The notes under the pieces are model-generated. The model was not told the origin of the DNA, did no database searches, and saw nothing but the letters and a program-made list of their open reading frames with translations. Source: Halococcus agarilyticus (lineage in GTDB: Archaea > Halobacteriota > Halobacteria > Halobacteriales > Halococcaceae). Taken from it: DNA of 64,000 nucleotides. The stretch lies in NCBI RefSeq assembly GCF_000334895.1, contig NZ_BAFM01000018.1:1-64000 (forward strand). The letters are read 5' to 3'. A program made the position numbers and the translations under genes. Positions 25,283-33,596 of this stretch are shown piece after piece. Numbering within the stretch: the stretch's first letter is position 1; each line of letters starts with the position of its first letter.

Positions 25283-26311
25283 TCAGGAGTCGTCGGTCGT
25301 GTCCGTTTCGGCCGTCTTCGGCGCGTAGCAGTAGCGGACATCGCCGTCGAGCACCGCGTAGCGGCCGCGCGAGCGGTCGTGGATCGCGCGTTTTTCGATG
25401 TCGATCGCCACGTCCACGAGGTCCTCCAGCGAGTCCATCCACACGACGGACCCGCCCGACGGTTCCGGGATCGTCCCCGCCGAGAGCCACTCGGCGTAGC
25501 GCTGCTCGTGGATCCGCCGGCGGACCACCGTCGCGTCGATGCCGCGCCGGAGCCACGTTCCGGCGACCGCCGCGATTGCGAGCGATCCGAGACCCAGCAG
25601 GCCCAGCGGACCGTACACGAGCGGATCGGCCGATCCCGTCCGGGTCCGCGTGACGGGCGTCGTCCGGGTCCGGTTCGCGTCGAGGCTCCCCGCGATGGTG
25701 TAGGTGTTCGACTCGATCCGCAGCGGTGCGGACGCGTCGAGCACGCCGGAGTAGTTCGCGGTCTCGTAGGTGACGTTGATGGCGAGGGTGGGCTGGATCG
25801 TGCCGGCGTCGCCGAGGGTAGCCTCGATCTCGTCACGCCGATTCCGGATCCGGGTCACGTTCAGTGTCGTGTCGTTCGTGGCCTCACCGTCGACGATGGT
25901 CCGAGTGCTCTCGACCGGGGTCTGATGGGTGCGCCAGAACGTCCGGCCATCTCGCTGAGCGCGGTACTCCAGGGTGATCGTCCGGGTCACGTCGACCGGC
26001 CGATCGTCGGGCACGTCGAGCGTCTGTGTGAGGGTGAGATCGGGGGCCGCCGAGAGCACGTACACCGGCGCGTCCTCGATGCGGTCTCGCTGTTGCCACA
26101 GCGAGCTCCCGTTGGCCACGAGGGCGCTCGTGTGCACCTCGGAGGCGAACGTCTGCTCGTCGGTCCGAGCGGTGTACTCCTCGGTGGGCGGTGTGGCGAC
26201 CACCCAGCCGGCCCCCGCGAGACAGCACACGCCCACGAGCGCCAGCACGGCCACGACCGGCCAGCCGTACTCGGCGACGATCAGCCTCGCCTTCAGCGCG
26301 CCCGGCATCAT
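25283..26311 (-). CDS. DUF5305-type membrane protein
   Basis: A 342-residue protein with an N-terminal hydrophobic helix (about 15-40), an extracellular beta-rich region of some 190 residues, and a second helix (about 230-250) followed by a cytoplasmic C-terminal part. The layout and position, downstream of a SipW-like signal peptidase and its secreted substrate, match the DUF5305 proteins of haloarchaea. Its ATG overlaps the stop of the small gene upstream by four bases, so it is the last gene of that operon. Confidence 0.75.
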   Translation of the reverse strand: MMPGALKARLIVAEYGWPVVAVLALVGVCCLAGAGWVVATPPTEEYTARTDEQTFASEVHTSALVANGSSLWQQRDRIEDAPVYVLSAAPDLTLTQTLDVPDDRPVDVTRTITLEYRAQRDGRTFWRTHQTPVESTRTIVDGEATNDTTLNVTRIRNRRDEIEATLGDAGTIQPTLAINVTYETANYSGVLDASAPLRIESNTYTIAGSLDANRTRTTPVTRTRTGSADPLVYGPLGLLGLGSLAIAAVAGTWLRRGIDATVVRRRIHEQRYAEWLSAGTIPEPSGGSVVWMDSLEDLVDVAIDIEKRAIHDRSRGRYAVLDGDVRYCYAPKTAETDTTDDS

Positions 26312-26631
26312 CGTCGGCGGTACCCCTCCTCCCGATCCGAGCGTCGACCGGGAACGGCGGCGTCACGGGACCGTACGTCGGTTGCTTCGGTCGGCCGTCT
26401 CCGGTCGGGCGACACACCCGCGCGACCGTTCGATCCGTTCACCTGGACGTTCCCGTCGGCGGTGCCGTCTCGACCGCCCGTCGCGTTTCCGGTGGCGTCG
26501 ACGTGTCGTGACCCGAGACTGCCGGCAGAGATCGAGACCGCCCGAGTCGTCGTGTTCATCGTCGTTCTTCCTCGTGATCGTATCGACCACAACGGTCGTT
26601 CTTCGCTCGTTCCATCGAACCTCCTCAACAT
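26308..26631 (-). CDS. Small polar protein in the signal-peptidase operon, unknown
   Basis: A 107-residue low-complexity frame, rich in Arg, Gly, Asp and Thr, with no domain recognised. It is kept because its start overlaps the stop of the malectin gene by seven bases and its stop overlaps the next ATG by four, the pattern of a coupled operon gene. The alternative ATG at 26559 follows GAGGA and would give 83 residues with a weakly hydrophobic start. It could still be a leftover linker frame. Confidence 0.45.
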   Translation of the reverse strand: MLRRFDGTSEERPLWSIRSRGRTTMNTTTRAVSISAGSLGSRHVDATGNATGGRDGTADGNVQVNGSNGRAGVSPDRRRPTEATDVRSRDAAVPGRRSDREEGYRRR

Positions 26632-28577
26632 TCGATCCAGTCGAGTTCGTACGTGCTCTTATCGGCGGTGATCCGAATCACGTGCCGACCCGCCGACAGT
26701 GAGACCTTCTTCGTGCGGATCGTTCTGTAGGTGCCGTAGCTCCCCGTCCCGCTGAAACGTTTCTTCGCGACCTGGATTCCGTCGACCGAGACGGCGAACG
26801 ATCCCCCACCGACCGACGACACCCGTGCGGCGATCCGACAGGACGTGTCGGCGGAGACGTCGACCGTGTACTCCAGCCACTCGTCGGTTTCGATGGATCC
26901 GACGACGTGGCCGCCCGAACCGGCCTCGATATCCACGTCCGAGGAGCGGTACTCGCCGGCGGTATCGTCTTCCTCACCCGGCGTGGTGTCGTGATACGAG
27001 ACGCCCTCGCCGCCGGTATCGAAGTCCTCGGCCTGGACCCGGCCGGGCAGCGTACGAGCGGTCCCGCCGTAGGGCTGCTGACCGGACGGACTCTCGGTCG
27101 TCGAACCCGCCGTGGTCGCCGTGGTCGATCCACCGCTGGCGTTTCGGACGCGGATCGCTCCGAGCGTGGCCTTGTCGGCCGATGGGGTGAACCCGAGATC
27201 CAGTCGGCCGTCGGTCACCGTGACCGTCCGTGTGAGGTCGAGTGCCGTATCGTGACCCGCTCGGCGATAGACGTCCAACGCGTCGATCACCTGCGATCCT
27301 TCGGCGGTGACGTCGAACACGCGCGACCCCGTGCCGCCACCGTTTCCATCCCCGCCCCAGTAGATCTCGGCGAACTTGAACGTGACCTCGTACTCGCCGT
27401 CCGGCAGCGAGACGTCGTACTCGAAGTCACCCTTGCGCTCCGATCGGTACAGCGGGTCGTCGGTCGTCCCGTCGATCGACTCGCCTTCCTTCACGCCCGA
27501 CGCACCACCACTGAAACCGGTGTCGGCTCGATAGACGGTCCCGGCATCGGTGGTGTAGTTCCCGCCGCCGGCGTTGACCGCGAACACCGTCTCGCCGCTC
27601 GTCGGCTGTTCGACCTCGTCGACACGGATCGCCCCGAGCGTGGCCTTGTCGGCCGATGGGGTGAACCCGAGGTCCAGTCGGCCGTCGGTTACCGTGACCG
27701 TCCGCGTGAGGTTCAGCGCCGTGTCGTGGCCAACGCGACCGTGGACGTCCAACTGGGTGATGACCTGCGAGCCTTCGGCGCTGACGTCGAACACGCGTGA
27801 TCCCGTGCCGCCACCGTTTCCATCTCCGCCCCAGTAGATCTCGGCGAACATGAACGTGACTTCGTACTCGCCGTCCGGCAGCGAGACGTCGTACTCGAAG
27901 TCCCCTTTGCGCTCCGATCGATACAGCGGATCGTCGGTCGTCCCGCCGATCGACTCGCCCTCTTTCACACCCGACGCTCCGCCAGTATAGGCGGTGTCGG
28001 CTCGGTAAACTGTTCCATCCCCTGCGGTGTAGTTCCCGCCGCCGGCATTGACCGCGAAGACGGTCTCGCCACCGCCACCACCGCTGTCCGGTGTACAGCC
28101 CGATTCGATGGTGGCGCTCCTGTTCAGCGTGGCCGAGGCCCCCGATCCCGACACCTCGATGGTCGCCGAGGCCGGCTGGCCCACGAGCGCGTCGTCGCAG
28201 GTCACCGCGAGATGGACTTGCTGGGCGCTACCCGCAGCGAGCGAGACGGACGCCGAGCCGCCGACGTTCTGTCCACCGACGACGAGATCACCGGGCGAAC
28301 CCGAATCCAGCGCCACCGTGATCGAGACGTCGCCGCCGAACTGGTTTTCGAGTCCCAGATAGTCACTCGTCGTGCCGGTCGCGGGTCGGGAGACGGTCAC
28401 GCCGAGTGGTCCCTCGGAGTCCGTCACCACGTCGGCGTTGGCGTCCCGTGAGAGGGTCGCCGTCGAGAACGCGTCGGTGGCCATGGCGACCATCAGCGGT
28501 GCGGTCAGCGCGAGCACGGCCACCAGCAGGTAGATCCGCCACCGTCGGTTGCCCGACCCACGCGAGATCGAACTCAC
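26625..28577 (-). CDS. Secreted protein with two malectin domains and a CBM6-like domain
   Basis: A 650-residue exported protein. The first helix (about 15-35) ends near ATDAFSTATLS; the sequence just after it, DANADVVTDSEGPLGV, matches the small DUF1102 protein encoded two genes upstream, so both are likely cut by the same peptidase. Then come a beta domain (to about 165), two nearly identical malectin-like carbohydrate-binding domains (about 172-315 and 330-473) and a C-terminal CBM6-like domain (about 510-650) ending LDWIEC. It binds glycans outside the cell, perhaps as matrix or surface protein. The start is GTG in a GTGA overlap with the peptidase stop. Confidence 0.85.
   Translation of the reverse strand: MSSISRGSGNRRWRIYLLVAVLALTAPLMVAMATDAFSTATLSRDANADVVTDSEGPLGVTVSRPATGTTSDYLGLENQFGGDVSITVALDSGSPGDLVVGGQNVGGSASVSLAAGSAQQVHLAVTCDDALVGQPASATIEVSGSGASATLNRSATIESGCTPDSGGGGGETVFAVNAGGGNYTAGDGTVYRADTAYTGGASGVKEGESIGGTTDDPLYRSERKGDFEYDVSLPDGEYEVTFMFAEIYWGGDGNGGGTGSRVFDVSAEGSQVITQLDVHGRVGHDTALNLTRTVTVTDGRLDLGFTPSADKATLGAIRVDEVEQPTSGETVFAVNAGGGNYTTDAGTVYRADTGFSGGASGVKEGESIDGTTDDPLYRSERKGDFEYDVSLPDGEYEVTFKFAEIYWGGDGNGGGTGSRVFDVTAEGSQVIDALDVYRRAGHDTALDLTRTVTVTDGRLDLGFTPSADKATLGAIRVRNASGGSTTATTAGSTTESPSGQQPYGGTARTLPGRVQAEDFDTGGEGVSYHDTTPGEEDDTAGEYRSSDVDIEAGSGGHVVGSIETDEWLEYTVDVSADTSCRIAARVSSVGGGSFAVSVDGIQVAKKRFSGTGSYGTYRTIRTKKVSLSAGRHVIRITADKSTYELDWIEC
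27151..28098. repeat. Tandem 474-bp repeat inside the malectin gene
   Basis: Two units of 474 bases (158 codons) lie head to tail and differ at scattered, mostly synonymous positions. The similarity is strong enough to point to a recent or homogenised duplication of one malectin domain. Confidence 0.7.
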
Positions 28578-29590
28578 TCGCGCTCACCCCCATCCTCGAA
28601 CCACGATCCGGGACCGGCCCGACGACGCGTCGGCGCGAACCGCAGCGGCGTCCGTCCGTCGTAGAGCAGGGTGTAGAGCACGAACAGCGGCCCGAGCGCA
28701 GCCAGCACCGACCCGAACATCGCCGCGATCGGGTGGGCCGCGTGCAGACGCGCGACCACGCCGTAGGGCAACGTCAGCGGGTAGGAACGCACGCTCACGG
28801 TGGTCTCGATGGGGCCGAGGCTCTCGGGTGGTGGGATCTCGACGCCCAACACTACCGATTCGTTTTCGGCGGTTCGGTTCGTGATGGTCATTCCGTCTGC
28901 ATCGATGAACGTGTGAGTGAACGGCCCGGTCCGGGCGTTCACCGTGATGTTCTGTGTCGTGGGCTCGCCCACGGGGAGGGTTCGTGGCGAACCGGTCGGC
29001 GTGTCGGTGGCGACGTAGTCCAGGCCGGCGGTGTGGCTGCTCAGCGCGATCAACACGACGGTGAGCAGCGCGGCCCCGACGAACAGCGGCATCAGTACGT
29101 CGCCAACCCGGAGCACGCCCCGATCGGGGCGGTCGGAGCCACGCACCAAGCCCACCGCTGCGAGGGCGAAGCCCGCAACGAGCACCGCGAGCCGGTTCGT
29201 GCGGAGGAACGCCACCGCCGCGCCGAGGTTCGGGATCACGACCGGCTCGCCGCCGACCGAGAACGCCTCGCCGATGATCCGCGACTGTCGTATCGGTGGG
29301 GTGCCGCCCGCCTGATCGGTGGAGGGGTTGGCGTCACCCTGCGTGATGAATCCGGTGTCGATCTGCTCCACGACGCGGTGGGTCACCCGGCCCTGCTCCG
29401 CGCTCTGGAAGGTGATGATATCACCCGAATCGACATTGCCGGCCGGAACGAGGAGAAACCCGTCGCCCACGCCGATGGTTGGTTCCATGCTCCCCGAGGT
29501 GACGTAGGCCACCTGGACCGGCGACGAAGCCGGGGCGACGACGAGCACGAGGGCCACTACCACCGCCACGAGCGCGATCCGCTTGAGCAT
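28574..29590 (-). CDS. Archaeal-type signal peptidase I (SipW-like)
   Basis: A 338-residue membrane protein. The catalytic Ser is in TSGSMEPTI near residue 34 and the archaeal His, in place of the bacterial Lys, in VTHRVVE near 71; DGFLLV and GDIITF are the family boxes between them. After the peptidase domain come further helices and an extracellular beta-rich insert, making it longer than housekeeping peptidases. Its neighbours, two secreted proteins with the same segment behind the signal helix, are the likely substrates. Confidence 0.88.
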   Translation of the reverse strand: MLKRIALVAVVVALVLVVAPASSPVQVAYVTSGSMEPTIGVGDGFLLVPAGNVDSGDIITFQSAEQGRVTHRVVEQIDTGFITQGDANPSTDQAGGTPPIRQSRIIGEAFSVGGEPVVIPNLGAAVAFLRTNRLAVLVAGFALAAVGLVRGSDRPDRGVLRVGDVLMPLFVGAALLTVVLIALSSHTAGLDYVATDTPTGSPRTLPVGEPTTQNITVNARTGPFTHTFIDADGMTITNRTAENESVVLGVEIPPPESLGPIETTVSVRSYPLTLPYGVVARLHAAHPIAAMFGSVLAALGPLFVLYTLLYDGRTPLRFAPTRRRAGPGSWFEDGGERE

Positions 29591-29642
29591 GGGACTGGTC
29601 GTCTCCTGAAATACTGAAGACCGCGTTCGGTCGTGTAGCCGC

Positions 29643-30167
29643 TCAGGCGTCCACGCTCAACGTGCCGTTGATCGTGTCGCCGTCGGTCATGTCCGTGGTG
29701 TCGAACTCCATGACCACGTAGACGCTGCTCCCGCTCGACACCGGGGTCGAGACGGAGCCACCGGACGTGTCGCCGACCGTCGAGCCGTCCTGAACGAGCG
29801 TGAAGTCGACACCGTTGATGTCCTCGTTCAGGCTGACGGTGTGTTCTCTGTTGTCCTGATTGGTGATGGTGAACGCGTTCTGGCTCGATGCGTTGCTCGC
29901 ATCACCGATCGTGTAGACTGCATCCGGGTTGACACCGGATGCGGTGGCGGAGTCGTCGAGATCGATGCTGAGCGCGCCGTCACCGTCGTAGCCGACGAAC
30001 TCGCTGTCCGCGTCGGGGCTCAGAGCGAGTGGCCCTTCGTTGTCCTGAACCACGTCGACGCTCACGCTCCGGTCGAGGGAGGCGCTCGTGAACGCCGAGG
30101 TTCCGAGGAAGCCTGCCGTTGCTACCACCGCCACTACCAATACGATCGCGTATCGTGTTTTCGTCAT
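29643..30167 (-). CDS. DUF1102-type secreted protein, likely SipW-like peptidase substrate
   Basis: A 174-residue protein with an N-terminal hydrophobic helix ending AFTSASLDRSVSVDVV, then DNEGPLALSP and a beta-rich domain of about 130 residues with many Thr and Ser. This is the DUF1102/camelysin-TasA-like pattern in which a dedicated SipW peptidase releases an external fibre or matrix protein. The segment VQDNEGPL is shared with the malectin protein. It is the first gene of the operon; a TATA box lies near 30256-30266 and a 16-codon upstream frame stops on its ATG. Confidence 0.8.
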   Translation of the reverse strand: MTKTRYAIVLVVAVVATAGFLGTSAFTSASLDRSVSVDVVQDNEGPLALSPDADSEFVGYDGDGALSIDLDDSATASGVNPDAVYTIGDASNASSQNAFTITNQDNREHTVSLNEDINGVDFTLVQDGSTVGDTSGGSVSTPVSSGSSVYVVMEFDTTDMTDGDTINGTLSVDA

Positions 30168-30214
30168 CTGGTCTGAGTTCCTTGTCGAGTTTCGCCGTCG
30201 ATTCGTTCGTTCAT
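30164..30214 (-). CDS. Short upstream frame overlapping the DUF1102 start
   Basis: ATG at 30214 opens a 16-codon frame whose TGA overlaps the ATG of the DUF1102 gene in an ATGA junction. It lies inside the predicted leader (TATA near 30260). It may couple translation or do nothing; a frame of this length can also arise by chance. Confidence 0.35.
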   Translation of the reverse strand: MNERIDGETRQGTQTR

Positions 30215-30255
30215 GCGTCTTCCGTCCCGTTCGTATTCGAGTTCCACGGTGGTTC

Positions 30256-30266
30256 GTTTTATACGC
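30256..30266 (-). promoter_or_regulatory. TATA box of the signal-peptidase operon
   Basis: On the minus strand GCGTATAAAAC gives a strong TATA box about 93 bases before the DUF1102 ATG, so this operon should have a leader of about 65 bases, unlike most genes in the window. Confidence 0.55.
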
Positions 30267-30484
30267 TGTTTCGGGCGTATACTACGTCATCGAGAGGATA
30301 TACATAAGTCTACCCATTCTTGCATACATCGTTGGATGCGAGGTTATCGTAGTCTCAGTACTCCGTATTAGCAAGGCTCTTCCGTGGAAAATGAGTGCCA
30401 CGGTAATGAATACCAGAACAGCAGGGTACTGGGATCACAACCGGGTCGATTCCGCGGCACTTCGTCCCGATCGCGGGAACGTCT
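30267..30484. other. AT-rich intergenic region before the signal-peptidase operon
   Basis: Lower GC than its surroundings with no coding frame I can support. It should hold regulatory sequence for the exported-protein operon. It ends at the stop of riboflavin synthase, whose 3' end faces away. Confidence 0.4.
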
Positions 30485-31072
30485 CTATCGATACCCCTCC
30501 GTGAGGCGTTCGACGTACTTCGCGATCACGTCGACTTCGAGGTTGACCGGATCGCCTGGCGTCTTCTCGCTCAGGGTCGTCAGCTCGTACGTCGCCGGGA
30601 TCACGGCGACCGAAAACGAGTCCGGACGGAGGTCGGCGACCGTGAGACTGATGCCGTCGACGGTGATCGAGCCCTTCTCGACGACGTAGCGCGCGACCGG
30701 TTCGGGCAGCGAGAACGCGAACTCCCAGTCGTCGTCGATGCGCTCCACGGATCGGAGTTCGGCGGTCGCATCGACGTGACCCTGAACGAAGTGGCCGTCG
30801 AACCGGCCGTCGGCGGGCAACGCACGTTCGACGTTGACCGCGTCGCCGGCTTCGATCGTCGAGAGCGTCGTCCGGTCGAGAGTCTCGGTCGAGCAGAACA
30901 GTTCGAACCACCCCTCGTCGTGCTCCTCGACGGTGAGGCAGGTCCCGTCGATGGCGATGCTCTGGCCGTGTGCGAGGCCATCGAGGGCGGCCCCGATCCG
31001 AACGCGTCGACCCCCCTCCTCGTCGGTGACCTCCCGAACGTCGCCCGTGGTCTCGACGATGCCGGTGAACAT
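30485..31072 (-). CDS. ribE: Riboflavin synthase
   Basis: A 195-residue protein with the two lumazine-binding repeats of the alpha-subunit type. It opens MFTGIVETTG; the second half begins GHFVQGHVDATAEL, and DGISLTV echoes DGTCLTV of the first half. It dismutates two molecules of dimethylribityllumazine to riboflavin. Many archaea use an unrelated synthase, while haloarchaea carry this bacterial type. It is divergent from the helicase gene, and the frame upstream of ATG 31072 is antisense. Confidence 0.95.
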   Translation of the reverse strand: MFTGIVETTGDVREVTDEEGGRRVRIGAALDGLAHGQSIAIDGTCLTVEEHDEGWFELFCSTETLDRTTLSTIEAGDAVNVERALPADGRFDGHFVQGHVDATAELRSVERIDDDWEFAFSLPEPVARYVVEKGSITVDGISLTVADLRPDSFSVAVIPATYELTTLSEKTPGDPVNLEVDVIAKYVERLTEGYR

Positions 31073-31156
31073 GGCGAGCGGTACGGACTGTCGTGTGATG
31101 AGAGTGCCGTTCGACGGCCGCTCCGGGACACGCCACACCGCACCGGGAGCCACGTC

Positions 31157-31165
31157 GTTTATAAC
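31157..31165 (+). promoter_or_regulatory. TATA box of the helicase gene
   Basis: GTTTATAAC is centred about 27 bases before the ATG at 31188, which supports that start over earlier in-frame codons. Confidence 0.6.
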
Positions 31166-31187
31166 GGATGGGTGCCTGTTGTGGGCC

Positions 31188-33017
31188 ATGTCTACCGACT
31201 CGCACGTGACCCGGCTGTTCGGCGGCCCGGGGAGCGGGAAGACCACGGCGCTGCTCGACCGCGTCGAGGACATCCTCGACGAGCCAGGCGTCACGGTCGA
31301 CGACGTGCTCGTGGTATCGTACACGAGGGCGGCGGCCGCCGAGATCAGGGAGCGCCTCGCCGAGCGCCTCGACGTCAGCCCGCGCTCGCTCAAGGGTAAC
31401 GTCTGTACGATGCACGCGAAGGCGTACGAGCTCCTCGACCTCTCGCGCGGCGACGTCGTGGGCGAGTCCGACAAGCGCGAGTTCTGTGAGGAGTACGGCA
31501 TCGAGTTCGAGGACGAGTACGAGGGGTCGCGCCGCCGGACCGCGCGCTCGACCACCATCGGCAACAAGACCATCGCCACGAGCCAGTGGCTCCAGCGCAC
31601 CACCCGGGACGTCGCCGACTGGTACGACGTTCCCTTCCAGTGGAACGACGAGGAGGTGCGCCTCCCACCCGAGATCGACGACAACGCCCAGCAGGGCAAC
31701 AAGTACACCCCGACGTGGCCGAGCGACGACGACCGGATCGACATCCCGGAGGCGATCCGGGCGTGGCGCACCTACAAGGGCGAGCAGGGATTGACCGGGT
31801 TCGCGGACATGCTCGAACGCGTTCACCAGCGCTCGCTCGTCCCCTCGGTCGAGTACCTCGTGATCGACGAGTTCCAGGACATCACCACGCTCCAACACGA
31901 GGTGTACGAGGCGTGGAAACCCCACGTCGAGCGCGCGCTGATCGCGGGCGACGACGACCAGGTGGTGTACGCGTGGCAGGGCGCGGACCCGCAGCTCCTG
32001 CTCGACGAGGTGGGCGAGGACGTGATCCTCGACAACTCCTACCGGCTGCCGTCGCGCGTGTTGAACGTCGTGAACCGCGAGGTCCGCCACATCGAGCAGC
32101 GCCAGGAGAAGAACCTCCGGCCCCGAACCGAGGGCGGATCGGTCGAAACCGTCAGAAGCCCGTCGATGCTCGATCTCGTGCGGAACGTCCGGGCGACGGT
32201 CGAGAACACCGACGAGACCCTGATGGTGCTGTTTCGGGCGCGCTACCAGCTGTTCCGGTTCATGGACGAGTTCATCGACGACGGCATCCCGTTTCAGGCG
32301 CTCACCGACCAGCGGATGTGGACCGACCGGCTGACCGACTACATCGGCGCGATCGAGCGGGTCGACGAGGGCGAACCCATCACGGGGCTCGAAGCCCGCC
32401 GGCTCGCCGACATGCTCGCCGACACCGCGTTCGGAACCAACCACCGCGACGCCCTCTACGAGGCGCTCGACGACGAGCAGGAGGCGGCGGGCGTCGAGGA
32501 CGTCGCCGATCTCACGATCGATCCCGGACTGATCGACGAGCACGTCCCGTTCATGCCCGGCCCGGCGTCGGCCGACGACATGCTCCGAAAGGTCTCGCAG
32601 TTCCAGAAGCAGTCGGTCGCGGCGTACTTCGACGGCGAGTATCAGGACGTCGACCGCGATCGCGTTCGTGTGGGGACCATCCACTCCGCGAAGGGCCGCG
32701 AGGCCGATCACGTGTTCGTCGCGACCGACCTCACCGAGAAGGTGGTCGAGCAGATGGCGGCCTCGGTCGACGATCCGGACGCCGTGCCGGGCGACGAGCC
32801 GTTCAGCAAGAACACCGATCCGGTGCCGATGCTGACCGACAACGAGCGCCGGGTGTTCTACGTCGGGATGAGCCGCGCGCGCGAGCGCCTCGTCCTCCTC
32901 GAAGACCTCGTCGGCGGCGCACCGACGCTCCCGGTCGACGTGTTGCTCGACAACCAGCCCTCGGGAATCACCGTCGAGGACGTGCTCAGCGAGACCGAGG
33001 CCCCCGCCGCGGATTAG
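31188..33017 (+). CDS. UvrD/Rep-family DNA helicase
   Basis: A 609-residue superfamily 1 helicase. Motif I is GGPGSGKTT near residue 12, motif Ia/Ib follow, the DEFQD Walker B is near 226, VVYAWQGAD is motif III, and GTIHSAKGREADHV with VGMSRARERL are motifs V and VI. It unwinds DNA 3' to 5' in repair or replication restart. It is shorter than bacterial UvrD, as usual for the haloarchaeal branch. No nuclease domain is seen. The next gene runs in the opposite direction and overlaps its end by four bases. Confidence 0.92.
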   Translation: MSTDSHVTRLFGGPGSGKTTALLDRVEDILDEPGVTVDDVLVVSYTRAAAAEIRERLAERLDVSPRSLKGNVCTMHAKAYELLDLSRGDVVGESDKREFCEEYGIEFEDEYEGSRRRTARSTTIGNKTIATSQWLQRTTRDVADWYDVPFQWNDEEVRLPPEIDDNAQQGNKYTPTWPSDDDRIDIPEAIRAWRTYKGEQGLTGFADMLERVHQRSLVPSVEYLVIDEFQDITTLQHEVYEAWKPHVERALIAGDDDQVVYAWQGADPQLLLDEVGEDVILDNSYRLPSRVLNVVNREVRHIEQRQEKNLRPRTEGGSVETVRSPSMLDLVRNVRATVENTDETLMVLFRARYQLFRFMDEFIDDGIPFQALTDQRMWTDRLTDYIGAIERVDEGEPITGLEARRLADMLADTAFGTNHRDALYEALDDEQEAAGVEDVADLTIDPGLIDEHVPFMPGPASADDMLRKVSQFQKQSVAAYFDGEYQDVDRDRVRVGTIHSAKGREADHVFVATDLTEKVVEQMAASVDDPDAVPGDEPFSKNTDPVPMLTDNERRVFYVGMSRARERLVLLEDLVGGAPTLPVDVLLDNQPSGITVEDVLSETEAPAAD

Positions 33018-33259
33018 TTCTGGTCTCCCTCGTCGTCCGGATCCTTCGCGATCGTGCCGACGGTCCGTTCGGCCGCCATCGCCGGCAGATCGTCCGGCGT
33101 GGTGACGTACGTTTTGACTGCGAACATCAACACCGCGACGGCGATCATCGCGATGCCCGACATGGTCTGGCCCTGGATCAGAAAGAGCGTTCCGAGCATC
33201 GCGACTGGCAGCGCGAGGACGAGCGTGATGACCGTTCCGAACGTGCTGATGATGCCCAT
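33014..33259 (-). CDS. Small two-helix membrane protein (81 aa), unknown
   Basis: Two hydrophobic helices (about residues 5-28 and 33-50) and an acidic polar tail ending DEGDQN, which should face the cytoplasm. The 3' end overlaps that of the helicase gene. No family recognised with confidence, although proteins of this layout are common in haloarchaea. Confidence 0.65.
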   Translation of the reverse strand: MGIISTFGTVITLVLALPVAMLGTLFLIQGQTMSGIAMIAVAVLMFAVKTYVTTPDDLPAMAAERTVGTIAKDPDDEGDQN

Positions 33260-33327
33260 ACCACGCGTTGAGTGACGGGATCACTTACCGGCTTCGCCGC
33301 GCGCTGCCCGAAGGTCGTCTCCCAGAA

Positions 33328-33513
33328 TCAGGCCGATCGCGGTGTCCAGCCACACACCGTGCAGGTGGTCGCGTCGGACGCGTGGAGTCCCCCACAGTCC
33401 GGACACTGCTTCTTGTTGTAGCTCTCCTCCCATCCCGGCGACCCGGTTTCGTGGCCGCGCTGCGCGAGGAACTCGTCGACCTCGGCGTCGGCGTCGTTGG
33501 GTGCGGTCGCCAT
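33328..33513 (-). CDS. HVO_0416-like small zinc-finger protein
   Basis: A 61-residue protein. After an acidic N-terminus with VDEFLAQRGH it has CPDCGG and, 15 residues on, CTVCGW, two CxxC knuckles that make one zinc site. This matches the small haloarchaeal zinc-finger proteins named after Haloferax HVO_0416. Their partner is unknown; small proteins of this sort often act in regulation. I use ATG 33513, since the longer in-frame versions add sequence that is not conserved. Confidence 0.8.
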   Translation of the reverse strand: MATAPNDADAEVDEFLAQRGHETGSPGWEESYNKKQCPDCGGLHASDATTCTVCGWTPRSA

Positions 33514-33596
33514 ACGTGCTACGGTATGACGCACCACCCATATAGCTCTGGTGCTTGCCGGCAAACCTCACCTGCAACGGGGGCGAATCGGTCGTC

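Noticed and set aside
30435-33284. Minus-strand frame of 949 codons across riboflavin synthase and the helicase
   Set aside because: It is the antisense of the helicase gene, whose motifs and promoter are clear. The product is an Arg/His/Val-rich sequence without domains.
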